From an uncultured Victivallales bacterium (lineage in GTDB: Bacteria; Verrucomicrobiota; Lentisphaeria; Victivallales; UBA1829), in assembly GCA_944390795.1 (NCBI GenBank), contig CALXRI010000005.1, positions 1-64,000 on the forward strand: a DNA stretch of 64,000 nt. The letters are read 5' to 3'. Positions 34,280 through 43,191 of the stretch are shown here, one piece after another. The notes under the pieces are model-generated. The model did no database searches. It was not told where the DNA came from and saw only the letters and a list, made by a program, of their open reading frames with translations. Positions within the stretch are counted from its first letter, which is position 1. Each line of letters starts with the position of its first letter. The position numbers and the translations under genes were made by a program.

Positions 34280-35311
34280 TCAGTCTCCGCCGCTTTTAAT
34301 CCTGTCCCATGCCGCGTTGTAGAGCCGCGTATCGACGCCGAGGTCAAGCGTCGGGCGCGCGGCGTCCCACTGCGCTTTCGAAGGATTGATGCTGGGTCTG
34401 TTCTTCAGCTCTTCCGGAAGAAGCTTGAGCGCTTCCGTGTTCGGACAGCGGTATTTCACGAATTTCATATTCTCCGCCGCGATTTCCGGACGGTGCATGA
34501 AGTTGATGAACGCATACGCCAGATCGACATTGGACGCGTCGGAGGGAATCACGAAGGTATCCGCCGTAAAAATATATCCCTCCTTCGGGAAGACAAATTC
34601 GATGTTCTCGTTTTCGTCCAGAGCCTGGAGCATGTCCCCGCTGTATGTCTGAATCAGCCAGAATTCGCCGGAGATCAGACTGCGCTTTGCCTCGTCCACA
34701 TCGAATTTGGCAATATTCTTCCGCCATCGGATCACCAGATCCGCAGCCCTGGAGATTTCCGCCGGATTCCGGGTGTTCGGATCGAATCCGAGCGTAATCA
34801 GCGCCGCGCCGATCGCCTGGCGCGGATCGTTCAGGAGCACGCAGCGGCCCCTGATGTCATCCCGCTCGAACATGCGCCAGGAGGGCTCGAAGTTCCGGAC
34901 CTTCTTTTTGTTGTAGCCGATCCCAGTGAAACTGACCAGATACGGAACGGAGTACTTCATCTCCGAATCGCGCACCTTCGACAGATAATCCGGATCGATG
35001 TATTTCAAATTCGGAAGGCGGCTTCTGTCCAGCTCGCGCAGCATCTTCTGGTCGTACATCATGTCCGTCATGTAAGTGGACGGCACGATCAGGTCATAAC
35101 CCCCTCCCCCGGCCTTGAGCTTGGCATACATCGACTCGTTCGAATCGAAGAAATCCAGAGCGACGCGGCAGTTGAACTCCTTCTCGAATTTTTTCACGAC
35201 CTCGGGCGAAATGTAATCCCCCCAGTTGTAGATGTACAGGACGTTCCTGCCTCCGCAGGAAGCGAGAAGACCGGCCAGACAGAGCAGCGCAAACAGGAAA
35301 ACTTTCCTCAT
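34280..35311 (-). CDS. potD: spermidine/putrescine ABC transporter substrate-binding lipoprotein
   Basis: A 343-aa periplasmic binding protein. The lipobox LLASC ends a type II signal peptide (Cys about residue 19). The mature part has the PotD opening LYIYNWGDYISPEVVKKFEK, YDLIVPSTYM, and the hinge LVSFTGIGYNKKKV. It delivers polyamine to the PotABC complex; the exact ligand is not fixed by sequence. Last gene of potABCD, overlapping potC by 4 nt. Confidence 0.93.
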   Translation of the reverse strand: MRKVFLFALLCLAGLLASCGGRNVLYIYNWGDYISPEVVKKFEKEFNCRVALDFFDSNESMYAKLKAGGGGYDLIVPSTYMTDMMYDQKMLRELDRSRLPNLKYIDPDYLSKVRDSEMKYSVPYLVSFTGIGYNKKKVRNFEPSWRMFERDDIRGRCVLLNDPRQAIGAALITLGFDPNTRNPAEISRAADLVIRWRKNIAKFDVDEAKRSLISGEFWLIQTYSGDMLQALDENENIEFVFPKEGYIFTADTFVIPSDASNVDLAYAFINFMHRPEIAAENMKFVKYRCPNTEALKLLPEELKNRPSINPSKAQWDAARPTLDLGVDTRLYNAAWDRIKSGGD

Positions 35312-36138
35312 TTCTTATCCTCCAGAAGTTTCTGCACGACATACACCGTAAGGAACGTGACGATCAGCAGAATCACGGAAAGAGCGTTGATGACCGCCGG
35401 ATTGCCGTGCTTCATCGATCCGTAAATGTAAATGGGAAGCGTCAGGGAACCCTTCCCCGCCACAAAAAACGTGATGCCATAATCGTCCAGAGAGAGCGTG
35501 AACGAAAGCAGCGCGCCCGCGAGAATGCCGGGCATGATCGCCGGCACCACGACCTTGAAGAATGCCTGAAACTTGTTGGCGCCAAGGTCGAGCGCCGCCT
35601 CGTAAAGCGAGAAGTCGAAGTCCTGCAGGCGCCCCAGCACAACCATCGCGACATAGCTCAGGCAGAAGGTGATGTGCGCAATGATGATCGTCGTGATCCC
35701 GAGGTTCATCCGGATGCCGAGCGTCTGGCGCAGCAGCGGATTGACCCAGGCGAACAGGAGAACGAACAGCAGAAGCATGCTGATTCCCCGCAGGATGTCC
35801 GGCACAATCAGCGGCAGATAGACCAGCATGTAGTGAGTCTTCTGAAGACGGTTGCGGTAACGGTGCAGCGCAAAGGCGCAGAGCGTCCCGAGCACGGTCG
35901 CCGCGACGGTCGCGATCGAGGCGATGACAAGCGTGTTGCGCAGCGCCTCCCAGATCCGCGAATCGGAAAAAAGCTGCTGATACCACTGAAGCGTGAATCC
36001 TTTCCAGACGCCGCCGCCCTTGCTCCGGTTGAAGGAGTTGACCGCGACCACCAGAAGCGGGATATAAAAGAAAACAATCGTCGCCCACGTGACGAATTTC
36101 GGGAAGAAACTGCGCTTTGTCAGGTAATGATCCTTCAT
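35308..36138 (-). CDS. potC: polyamine ABC transporter permease
   Basis: A 276-aa inner membrane permease with six transmembrane segments and the EAA loop EAALDLGANKFQAFFKVVVPAIMPGI. Forms the membrane pore with PotB. Both junctions are ATGA overlaps of 4 nt. Confidence 0.93.
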   Translation of the reverse strand: MKDHYLTKRSFFPKFVTWATIVFFYIPLLVVAVNSFNRSKGGGVWKGFTLQWYQQLFSDSRIWEALRNTLVIASIATVAATVLGTLCAFALHRYRNRLQKTHYMLVYLPLIVPDILRGISMLLLFVLLFAWVNPLLRQTLGIRMNLGITTIIIAHITFCLSYVAMVVLGRLQDFDFSLYEAALDLGANKFQAFFKVVVPAIMPGILAGALLSFTLSLDDYGITFFVAGKGSLTLPIYIYGSMKHGNPAVINALSVILLIVTFLTVYVVQKLLEDKK

Positions 36139-37025
36139 TTCTGCTTCACTCCCCGGGAATGGCGCGTCCCCGTGATGGATTTCCGGGAACCGGTGAAAAA
36201 GACGACGAAGAAAATCGGAATCATGACCACGAACATCAGAAGCGCGGAAAGAGCGCTCGCATGCGGTAGATTGCGGTCGATGAATGTCCGCTGCGCAATC
36301 TTGTCGCCGATGAGCTCACTTGCCGTCCCCCCGACGAGATCCGGAATCAGATAGGCGCCGAGCGCCGGGATCAGTACGACAATGACGGCGGTCCATATGC
36401 CGCGGCTGATCCCCGGAAGGAAAACGCGGTAAAACGCCTGAAGCCGGGTCGCCCCGAGATCCTGCGCCGCATCGATCAGAGAAAAATCGAATTTCTCCGC
36501 CGCGGCATAGACGGGAAGGATCGCAAACGGCAGATAGGAATACACCATCACGGCAAGCACCGCCCACGGATTGTAGAGAAGTGTCGCGTCCGGTTTCAGA
36601 AGCCCGAGGAATGTGAGGAAATGCGCCAGAGGTCCTTCCGCGTGAAGAAGCACCTTCCAGGCGAAAATGCGAATCAGGAAGTTGGTCCAGAACGGGATGA
36701 TGATGAGCAGCAGAAGCAGATCGCGCAGCTTCCTGGAAACACGTGCCAGATAGTATCCGAGCGGAAGGGCGATCAGAATCGAGATTGCGGTCGATCCGAT
36801 GCCGAGGAGAAGCGTCCGGACAACGATTTCCGGATAGTTCGGGTTCGAGAGGTCGCGAATGGTCTGCAGCGTCCATCCGGACCCGATGCCGCCCCAGGGA
36901 TCCACGGGCTTGAACGCCATCAGGAAAACAATCACGGTCGGGATGACGAACCAGAGAATCAGCCAGATCATCGACGGCGCGGTCAGACAGAGTTCATTCA
37001 GTTTTTTCGCTGTGGAGGTTTTCAT
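36135..37025 (-). CDS. potB: polyamine ABC transporter permease
   Basis: A 296-aa inner membrane permease with about six transmembrane segments and the EAA loop DAAQDLGATRLQAFYRVFLPGISRGI. Partner of PotC. 4-nt overlaps on both sides. Confidence 0.93.
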   Translation of the reverse strand: MKTSTAKKLNELCLTAPSMIWLILWFVIPTVIVFLMAFKPVDPWGGIGSGWTLQTIRDLSNPNYPEIVVRTLLLGIGSTAISILIALPLGYYLARVSRKLRDLLLLLIIIPFWTNFLIRIFAWKVLLHAEGPLAHFLTFLGLLKPDATLLYNPWAVLAVMVYSYLPFAILPVYAAAEKFDFSLIDAAQDLGATRLQAFYRVFLPGISRGIWTAVIVVLIPALGAYLIPDLVGGTASELIGDKIAQRTFIDRNLPHASALSALLMFVVMIPIFFVVFFTGSRKSITGTRHSRGVKQK

Positions 37026-38161
37026 CTTCCGATGTCCGGATGCATGACAAGCGATTCATCCGAAGGACGGTAGTCCTCGAGCATGTAGGCATTGTCCGCG
37101 TGCCAGGTGAGCCAGACGTCGTCCCGGTAGCGGATCTTGCGCTCCAGCGCGAACGACGCATGCTGTTTGACGACCGAGACAAGGCGCTCTCCGACCCGGA
37201 TCCAGAGCCGCGTCTGCGCACCCAGATAGATCACATCCTCGACCCGTCCCTGAAAGAGATTGGTCCGCGCAGGAAGATTCTCCGGCTTCTCCAGCGAAAC
37301 CGAAAACTTTTCAGGACGGATGCTCAAATGTGCGCGCTCTCCTTCAGGCATCTTTTTGTCATTGAACACTTCCAGAGAGGGAAATCCGTCAATTTTCAGT
37401 ATGCAGTAATCCCCGTGGACATCGCGGATCGTGCCTTCGAAAAAGTTGGTGTCGCCGATGAAGGCCGCCACGAAACTGTTTTTCGGGGCCTCGTAAACCT
37501 CGGTCGGCGTGCCCTCCTGTTCGACGATTCCCTGATGCAGAACGGCAATATGATTGCTGATGCTCATCGCCTCCTGCTGGTCATGCGTCACATAAACGAA
37601 GGTAATTCCGACATCCTCGTGGATCGAGTCCAGCTCGACCAGCATCCGCTGGCGCAGCTTCAGATCCAGCGCGGCGAGCGGCTCGTCCAGCAGCAGGACT
37701 TTCGGACGGTTCACCAGGGCGCGGGCGATGGCAACACGCTGCTTCTGCCCGCCGCTGAGCTCGCGCGGCTTCTTGCCCGCGTGCTCGGACATCTGAATGA
37801 GCTCCAGATAGCGCTCCACCTCGCGCCGGATATGGTTTTTGTCCGCTTTCGCGATGCGGAGCGGAAAAGCGATGTTCTCCCATACGGTCATGTTCGGGAA
37901 GAGCGCGTAGTTCTGAAAGACGGTGTGGATGCCGCGCTTATGCGGCGGCACCCGGGTGATGTCCTCGCCGTCCAGAATGATGCGTCCCTCATCGGGTTCC
38001 TCGAAGCCGCCGCAGATCCGCAGCAGAGTGCTTTTGCCGCAGCCGCTCGGTCCGAGAATGGAAAAAATCTCCCCCGCGCTGATGGAGAGGGAGACTTGAT
38101 CGAGGACTTTCTGAACGCCGAAACTTTTACTGACGTTTTCGATTCTGAGAATTTCAGCCAT
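37022..38161 (-). CDS. potA: polyamine ABC transporter ATP-binding protein
   Basis: A 379-aa ATPase. Walker A is LGPSGCGKSTL, the signature is LSGGQKQRVAIARAL, Walker B is VLLLDEPLAALD, and the H-loop is VTHDQQEAMS. The C-terminal 130 residues form the TOBE regulatory domain of the PotA/MalK class. First gene of potABCD, with the 152-nt region to 38313 upstream carrying a possible promoter (TTGAAA near 38214 on the minus strand). Confidence 0.95.
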   Translation of the reverse strand: MAEILRIENVSKSFGVQKVLDQVSLSISAGEIFSILGPSGCGKSTLLRICGGFEEPDEGRIILDGEDITRVPPHKRGIHTVFQNYALFPNMTVWENIAFPLRIAKADKNHIRREVERYLELIQMSEHAGKKPRELSGGQKQRVAIARALVNRPKVLLLDEPLAALDLKLRQRMLVELDSIHEDVGITFVYVTHDQQEAMSISNHIAVLHQGIVEQEGTPTEVYEAPKNSFVAAFIGDTNFFEGTIRDVHGDYCILKIDGFPSLEVFNDKKMPEGERAHLSIRPEKFSVSLEKPENLPARTNLFQGRVEDVIYLGAQTRLWIRVGERLVSVVKQHASFALERKIRYRDDVWLTWHADNAYMLEDYRPSDESLVMHPDIGR

Positions 38162-38278
38162 ATGTTTTCCTGATTATTTCCAATGGCCTTTTAATCTATC
38201 ACAGGATTGTTTCAAAAAAAGGTTTTTTTCAGAAGAAAAAGAGGATTTTTTCAATTTTTTTCAGGGCGGCGCATCGAT

Positions 38279-38299
38279 GCCGGGAGCGACGCTCCCGGC
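38279..38299 (-). terminator. hairpin after the NSS transporter gene
   Basis: GCCGGGAG-cgacg-CTCCCGGC forms a stable stem 15 nt after the NSS stop codon; no clear U-tract on either side. Confidence 0.5.
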
Positions 38300-38313
38300 G
38301 GGGGAAACGCGTT

Positions 38314-39918
38314 TCAGTTGAATTTGATGGCTCCCGTCATGTTCAGAAATACGAACATGACGCTGATCGGCGTGATGAAGCGAATGAAGAATCCCCAGAT
38401 CGAGGCAGGCGTGAAGATATGCTTGTAGGAATCCCCGTAGCCTGATTCGCCGCGCATGCCCGAAAGCAGAATGAAAAAGTTCGTATCCAGCTCGCGCCCC
38501 GCGCCCTGCCGGATCTCGTTCATCGCATTGCGCACGCCCCAGACCCATCCGAGGAAGATGGAAATCGCCATGCCGGCGGCGGGCAGGAACCAGTTCGCGG
38601 TCAGATTGTCCAAAGTGAGGAAAAGACTTTCCGGCGGCGCGCCGAACAGCGCGGTCAGCGCCTTCTCCATCCAGGGAATGTTCTCCCAGGAACTCATGCT
38701 GACCGAGCAGAGCACGCCGAGAACGGAAACCGAACTCCAGGAAAGCAGCACCGCGACGGAACGCCTCATGCCGAAGTAGTCGATCAGAACGGAAACGATC
38801 ACCTCCATCAGGCTGATCCCGCTCGTCAGCGCGGCAATGGAAACCGCGATGAAGAATACGGTGCTCCAGACCGAACCCAGTCCGCCGGGGATCATGTTGA
38901 ACGCGGTCGGCAGAATCTGGAAGACAAGTCCTTCGCCCGCGGCCGGTTCGAATCCCATTGCAAACACGGCGGGGAAAATCGCCAGTCCCGCCATCATCGC
39001 CACCATCGTGTCAAGACCGATCAGCTGGAGAACGCTCTTGGGCAGATTGGTCCCCTTCTTGACGTAACTGCCGTAGACAATGGAAATCCCCATGCCGAGA
39101 CTCAGCGTGTAAAATGCCTGCCCGAGCGCAACGAGAACCGCCTCTGCGGAAAGTTTGGAAAAGTCGGGGGAAAGGAAGAATTTGAGTCCCGCACTCGCGC
39201 CCGGAAGGGAAATGCTCCGCAGGATCAGCACGATCAGAAGCACAAAGAGCGAAGGCATCAGCACCTTGGAGCAGCGTTCAATGCCCTTCTTGACGCCGAA
39301 CCAGAGAATGATGCCGCACAGCGTCATGAACACAAGCTGTCCGCCGATCACATACCACCATGTGCCCGGCGCGGCCTCCTGAATCGGAAGAAACGCCGCC
39401 TGCGCCTCGGCGGCGGTCCTGAAAGCGAGATTTCCGGTGACCGCCTTGACTGCGTAGATCAGCGTCCAGCCGCCGACCACGCCGTAGTAGCCGAGAATCA
39501 GGAACGGCGTGATGACGCCGCTGATCAGGCCGATCGCCTTCCAGCCGCCGTAAAGAATGACCGCGCCGAGAATCATCACCAGAACTCCGTAACCGATCTG
39601 GGAGAAGGTGATGAGCGCAATCCCGGAAAGCAGAACAAGTCCGCCGAGAAAATCGGCCAGTTTCGACCGTTTCGGGCAGAGGGCCGCGAACGCCCCGATG
39701 GGATTCAGCCCTGTCGCGCGCCCGATCGTCAGCTCCCCGATCAGAATCGGAAGCCCGATCACCATGATGCAGCAGAGATAAACGAGGACGAACGCCCCGC
39801 CGCCGTATTTCCCCGTCACATAAGGAAACTTCCAGATATTCCCCAGGCCGATCGCCGATCCGGCCAGAGCCATCAGAAATCCCCAGTTCCCCGACCAGTG
39901 CTCCCGTTTTTCGCTCAT
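38314..39918 (-). CDS. sodium-dependent amino acid transporter (NSS family)
   Basis: A 534-aa secondary transporter with about 12 transmembrane segments. The N-terminal ALAGSAIGLGNIWKFPYVTG motif is the sodium and substrate site of LeuT/NSS proteins, and LGQAFYTLSLGMGISIVYGSYV in the middle matches TM6-7. Probably imports a neutral or aromatic amino acid with Na+. It follows murI by 74 nt on the same strand; shared transcription is possible. Confidence 0.92.
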   Translation of the reverse strand: MSEKREHWSGNWGFLMALAGSAIGLGNIWKFPYVTGKYGGGAFVLVYLCCIMVIGLPILIGELTIGRATGLNPIGAFAALCPKRSKLADFLGGLVLLSGIALITFSQIGYGVLVMILGAVILYGGWKAIGLISGVITPFLILGYYGVVGGWTLIYAVKAVTGNLAFRTAAEAQAAFLPIQEAAPGTWWYVIGGQLVFMTLCGIILWFGVKKGIERCSKVLMPSLFVLLIVLILRSISLPGASAGLKFFLSPDFSKLSAEAVLVALGQAFYTLSLGMGISIVYGSYVKKGTNLPKSVLQLIGLDTMVAMMAGLAIFPAVFAMGFEPAAGEGLVFQILPTAFNMIPGGLGSVWSTVFFIAVSIAALTSGISLMEVIVSVLIDYFGMRRSVAVLLSWSSVSVLGVLCSVSMSSWENIPWMEKALTALFGAPPESLFLTLDNLTANWFLPAAGMAISIFLGWVWGVRNAMNEIRQGAGRELDTNFFILLSGMRGESGYGDSYKHIFTPASIWGFFIRFITPISVMFVFLNMTGAIKFN

Positions 39919-39991
39919 TGCTTTTCTCCAGAATAAATTGGTTTTCCACTTTCATCCGGCGGACGCCGCATCCGGCTCCGCCTCTCTTTCC

Positions 39992-40822
39992 CTATTCCAG
40001 AACCGCCTTCTCCAGATAAGAGGGCGCACCGGAAAGGAAATGCCATAATCCGCCGTTGAAATCGGTCGGCAGGTCTGTGAAGTAATAACGCACATCTCCC
40101 TTCTTCGCGGGATTTGCGCAGAGTCCGCGCGCAGCAAGAAAGGCGCGCGCAGACTCCGCGCAGGCTTGCGCACTGTCGATGATCCGCACCTTCCCGCCGA
40201 AATATTCATCCAGCGCGCCACGGAACAGCGGATAATGAGTGCACCCGAGCAGCAGGACATCCGGAGGCGCGCTCCGCTGCCGCGCGAGATAGAGATCGAA
40301 CACCTCCTCGGCCAGACGCCCTTCACAGACTCCCTCCTCGGCAAACGGCACGAAAAGCGGGCAGGGAATGCTCTCGATCAGAAGCGAACGGCTGCGCGCA
40401 TGCAGCCCGCGCCGGTAGGCGTCGCTGTTGATCGTCGCGCGCGTCCCGATCACGGTGATGCGCGAGGCGCCCGTGCGCAGAACGGCTTCGATTCCCGCCT
40501 CGATGACACCCATGGACGGAAGCTCCGGAAAATACCCGCGCAGCGGCTCCATCGCGACGGAAGACGCCGTATTGCAGGCGACGATCAGCGCCTTGACGCC
40601 TTTTCCAGCGAGAAACGCCGCATCCTGTTTCGCAAAACGGATGATCGAGTCGACGGATTTGTTGCCGTAGGGAACGCGTGCGGTGTCCCCGAGATAGCAG
40701 ATGTCCTCGTTCGGAAGAGCTTCGCGAAGCGCGCGCACAACAGTCAGCCCCCCGATTCCGGAGTCGAACACGCCGACCGGACGATTGTCGAAAACGACGT
40801 CATCTGGAATTTTTTGCGACAT
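39992..40822 (-). CDS. murI: glutamate racemase
   Basis: A 276-aa enzyme making D-glutamate for peptidoglycan. Both catalytic Cys residues are present: VACNTASS (first) and LLGCTHYPL (second); the N-terminal FDSGIGGLTV binds the substrate. The start at 40822 is favoured because AAAGGA lies 6 nt upstream; it overlaps the upstream amidoligase-like gene by 23 nt, so the two are probably translationally linked. An ATG two codons earlier is an alternative. Confidence 0.95.
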   Translation of the reverse strand: MSQKIPDDVVFDNRPVGVFDSGIGGLTVVRALREALPNEDICYLGDTARVPYGNKSVDSIIRFAKQDAAFLAGKGVKALIVACNTASSVAMEPLRGYFPELPSMGVIEAGIEAVLRTGASRITVIGTRATINSDAYRRGLHARSRSLLIESIPCPLFVPFAEEGVCEGRLAEEVFDLYLARQRSAPPDVLLLGCTHYPLFRGALDEYFGGKVRIIDSAQACAESARAFLAARGLCANPAKKGDVRYYFTDLPTDFNGGLWHFLSGAPSYLEKAVLE

Positions 40823-42761
40823 ACGCATTCCTTTCCAGCAGCGTGAAATAGATGTTTTCCAGATAGGTCTGCCCGCGCTTGTTGACGCCCGTCACATTGT
40901 GCTCCTCGCAGAGCCCGCGCTCGACGGTGTCGACGAACGACTGGATTTCGGGAATGGAAAGCGCCTGCGGGGAGGCCGCCCATTCGCGCAGGAAAATCTG
41001 CTCGGGAAGCTCCTTCCGCCCCTGCTTCGGAATGGAAATCGGTCTCGCGTGAGTGCCGAACTGATAGCCCTTGAGCGCAATGATGATGTTGGAGTAGTCG
41101 GTCTCCTCCTGACGTAATCGCAGGAACTTGTATTCCATCACGTCGGAAGCCTCGTCCTCGCTCTGGTCGGGCCGGCTGTAATGGTATTTGCGGTCGGAAA
41201 AGTTCAGCGAGTCGCGCATGTTGGTGTCGAGCTCCCTGTTGAAAATGCGCCACTCGCGCAGTTTCCCCTCGTCGTCGCGCCTGAGATCGCCGCCCAGCAG
41301 CATCAGACAGACCAGATCGCCCGGTTTGTGCGGAACGGCGGAGATGCGGGAGTGCTTCTCTCCGGAAAGCTCCATGGAAATATGAAGGCTGTGCGGAGGG
41401 ATGTCGAGAAAACGCACCGCCTCGTTGATCAGCTTGGACATTGCCCAGGGACAGTCGAAGAGAGGCCTGGAAAGATCTCCGACAATGTTGAAACGTCCGA
41501 AGGCGTATTCAAAAAAACCGCGGTGACGCTCGTTGCCCGCAATCACCGTCCGGTGAGAGTCCACATGCCCCCCCATGCGCCAGGTCCGGCGCTGGAGATC
41601 GAAGTCGTTGAACCAGTAGAATCCGTCGAAATACGGATCCTCTCCCGGTTCGGCGACAACCGCCCGCGCACCAAGATGGCTGAACTCCAGTTCCGCGCCC
41701 AGCGGCGTCGGGGTGGAGTACCAGTTGTGGTCCACGTAATTGCAGAGTTCCTCCATCTCGCCGCGGTTGTAAATCTCCTCGACAAGATTGATGCAGAGCA
41801 CGGCATAGTCGCGGTAGAGCCGTCCCGGCACGATGCGGTCGAGCGACTTCTCCTTCATCATTCTGCGGATGCGTTCATAACGTCCGTTGTAATAGAGAAA
41901 CGCCAGCAGAATCGCAACCCCGTGCCGGAAATATTTCTTGGAAAGGCGCACGGCGTCCGGGAAATGGTGGCGGATCATTTCGACAAGCTGGTTGAAAATA
42001 ATATGCTTGCAGGCGAAGCGGATGTAATTGTCCGCATAGGGGCGCAGTTCCTCGATCGCCATGACATTTGCCAGCAGCGGAGGGCGCGCGTCATTGAACG
42101 CCTGAATCATGATGTAATTGCAGATGTAGTTGCCGTCGAAATGCGATTCGATCAGGCTGTCCACCGCCGAACCCATGAGCTCGCGCAGCGCGCGGCGCGT
42201 GATTTCATGGCGGTCCGGCTCGATCTTCTCCAGGATCTGGTCGATCTTGCGTTCGAGATAGAGGCTGTAGCGATCCTCGAACAGAATCTCTTTTCCGAAG
42301 GATTTCTGAAGCGCGGAGATATTGCCGATGTAAGTCATGCAGCGACGACGCCGGTTCTCCTGCGTGCGGACAACCACAACTTTGCGGTAATAAAGATGCC
42401 CCTCGTCCTCGAACGCGTCAATGCGCGCGAGTTCCTCGCGCGTCAGGTCCTTGAGGAGCCGCCCCTGCGTCACAGCCCCATGCTGCTTCACAATGAAAAA
42501 GAAAGCCCCCGGCGGCACTACGCGCATATAGTTGTGCAGGACGGCGGGTTCGCTCTCGACCTTCCGGTTGAACAGAAGCCGGACATGATGGTCATTCATC
42601 ATCGTCCCGTAGACGAAGAGATCGACTTTTTCACTGCGCACCGCCTTGAAGGAGTCGCGGATCTGCGCGGCCTCCTCCGGATCGTCATGATGCGCGGTAA
42701 GATGAATCAGTTCAGTTCCAGCAGCACCGCCGTCTCGTCGCAATGGTCTTTCTTCGGACAT
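40800..42761 (-). CDS. gamma-glutamylcyclotransferase-like domain fused to putative amidoligase
   Basis: A 653-aa protein. Residues about 46-140 look like an AIG2/GGCT domain: the VYGTMM nucleotide-like loop, then AFEDEGHLYYRKVVV, where one Glu is the expected catalytic residue. Residues 150-340 are helical and unrecognised. The C-terminal part shows PLGAELEFSHLG (357-359 ELE), an HISMEL element at 460-465 and MEYKFLRLR near 542, which resemble the metal-binding motifs of GS/GCS-fold amidoligases; this is inference. The first 18 codons overlap the upstream GNAT gene by 55 nt and have no ribosome binding site, so the true start may be later (for example GTG at 42641). Confidence 0.6.
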   Translation of the reverse strand: MSEERPLRRDGGAAGTELIHLTAHHDDPEEAAQIRDSFKAVRSEKVDLFVYGTMMNDHHVRLLFNRKVESEPAVLHNYMRVVPPGAFFFIVKQHGAVTQGRLLKDLTREELARIDAFEDEGHLYYRKVVVVRTQENRRRRCMTYIGNISALQKSFGKEILFEDRYSLYLERKIDQILEKIEPDRHEITRRALRELMGSAVDSLIESHFDGNYICNYIMIQAFNDARPPLLANVMAIEELRPYADNYIRFACKHIIFNQLVEMIRHHFPDAVRLSKKYFRHGVAILLAFLYYNGRYERIRRMMKEKSLDRIVPGRLYRDYAVLCINLVEEIYNRGEMEELCNYVDHNWYSTPTPLGAELEFSHLGARAVVAEPGEDPYFDGFYWFNDFDLQRRTWRMGGHVDSHRTVIAGNERHRGFFEYAFGRFNIVGDLSRPLFDCPWAMSKLINEAVRFLDIPPHSLHISMELSGEKHSRISAVPHKPGDLVCLMLLGGDLRRDDEGKLREWRIFNRELDTNMRDSLNFSDRKYHYSRPDQSEDEASDVMEYKFLRLRQEETDYSNIIIALKGYQFGTHARPISIPKQGRKELPEQIFLREWAASPQALSIPEIQSFVDTVERGLCEEHNVTGVNKRGQTYLENIYFTLLERNAYVAKNSR

Positions 42762-43174
42762 TTTGAGCAGTCACTCCAGATTTTCTGCGGAAACAGTTCC
42801 TTTTCCACGGTCCTGAACCCGAGTCGGTGAAAGAAATGCGCCCGGTAGGTAAGCGCGAAAACGCGGCAGGGTCCGCCCTGCGCCTTCAAATGGTCGATTG
42901 CGCCCTGCACAAGCTCCGAACCGATGCCCCGGTTGTTGAATTCACGCCGGACGGCAAGGGAACGCACCTCATAAAGACCGTCGCCGAAGTTCCGCAGCGC
43001 CAGACAGCAGACAAACTCCCCGGCGAGTTCGCCAACCCGGAAGTTTTTGAGCTTCTCCAGAATATCTTCCTGCGGCCGGGCAAGAAGCAGACGCTCATGG
43101 GCGTATCCGGCCAGCAGTTTCCAGATGTTTTCAACATCTCCCGGTTCGGCGGGACGAACTTTGAAGTGTTCCAT
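42707..43174 (-). CDS. GNAT acetyltransferase, N-acetylglutamate synthase-like
   Basis: A 155-aa GNAT protein. The acetyl-CoA site is RSLAVRREFNNRGIGSELVQ (R-x-x-G-x-G/A type). The C-terminal KIWSDCSKCPKKDHCDETAV Cys-containing tail is characteristic of the short N-acetylglutamate synthase form of the arginine pathway, so N-acetylation of glutamate is the best guess. It sits 17 nt downstream of accA on the same strand and overlaps the GGCT/amidoligase gene. Confidence 0.78.
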   Translation of the reverse strand: MEHFKVRPAEPGDVENIWKLLAGYAHERLLLARPQEDILEKLKNFRVGELAGEFVCCLALRNFGDGLYEVRSLAVRREFNNRGIGSELVQGAIDHLKAQGGPCRVFALTYRAHFFHRLGFRTVEKELFPQKIWSDCSKCPKKDHCDETAVLLELN

Positions 43175-43191
43175 ATTTCAACCGACGCTTC

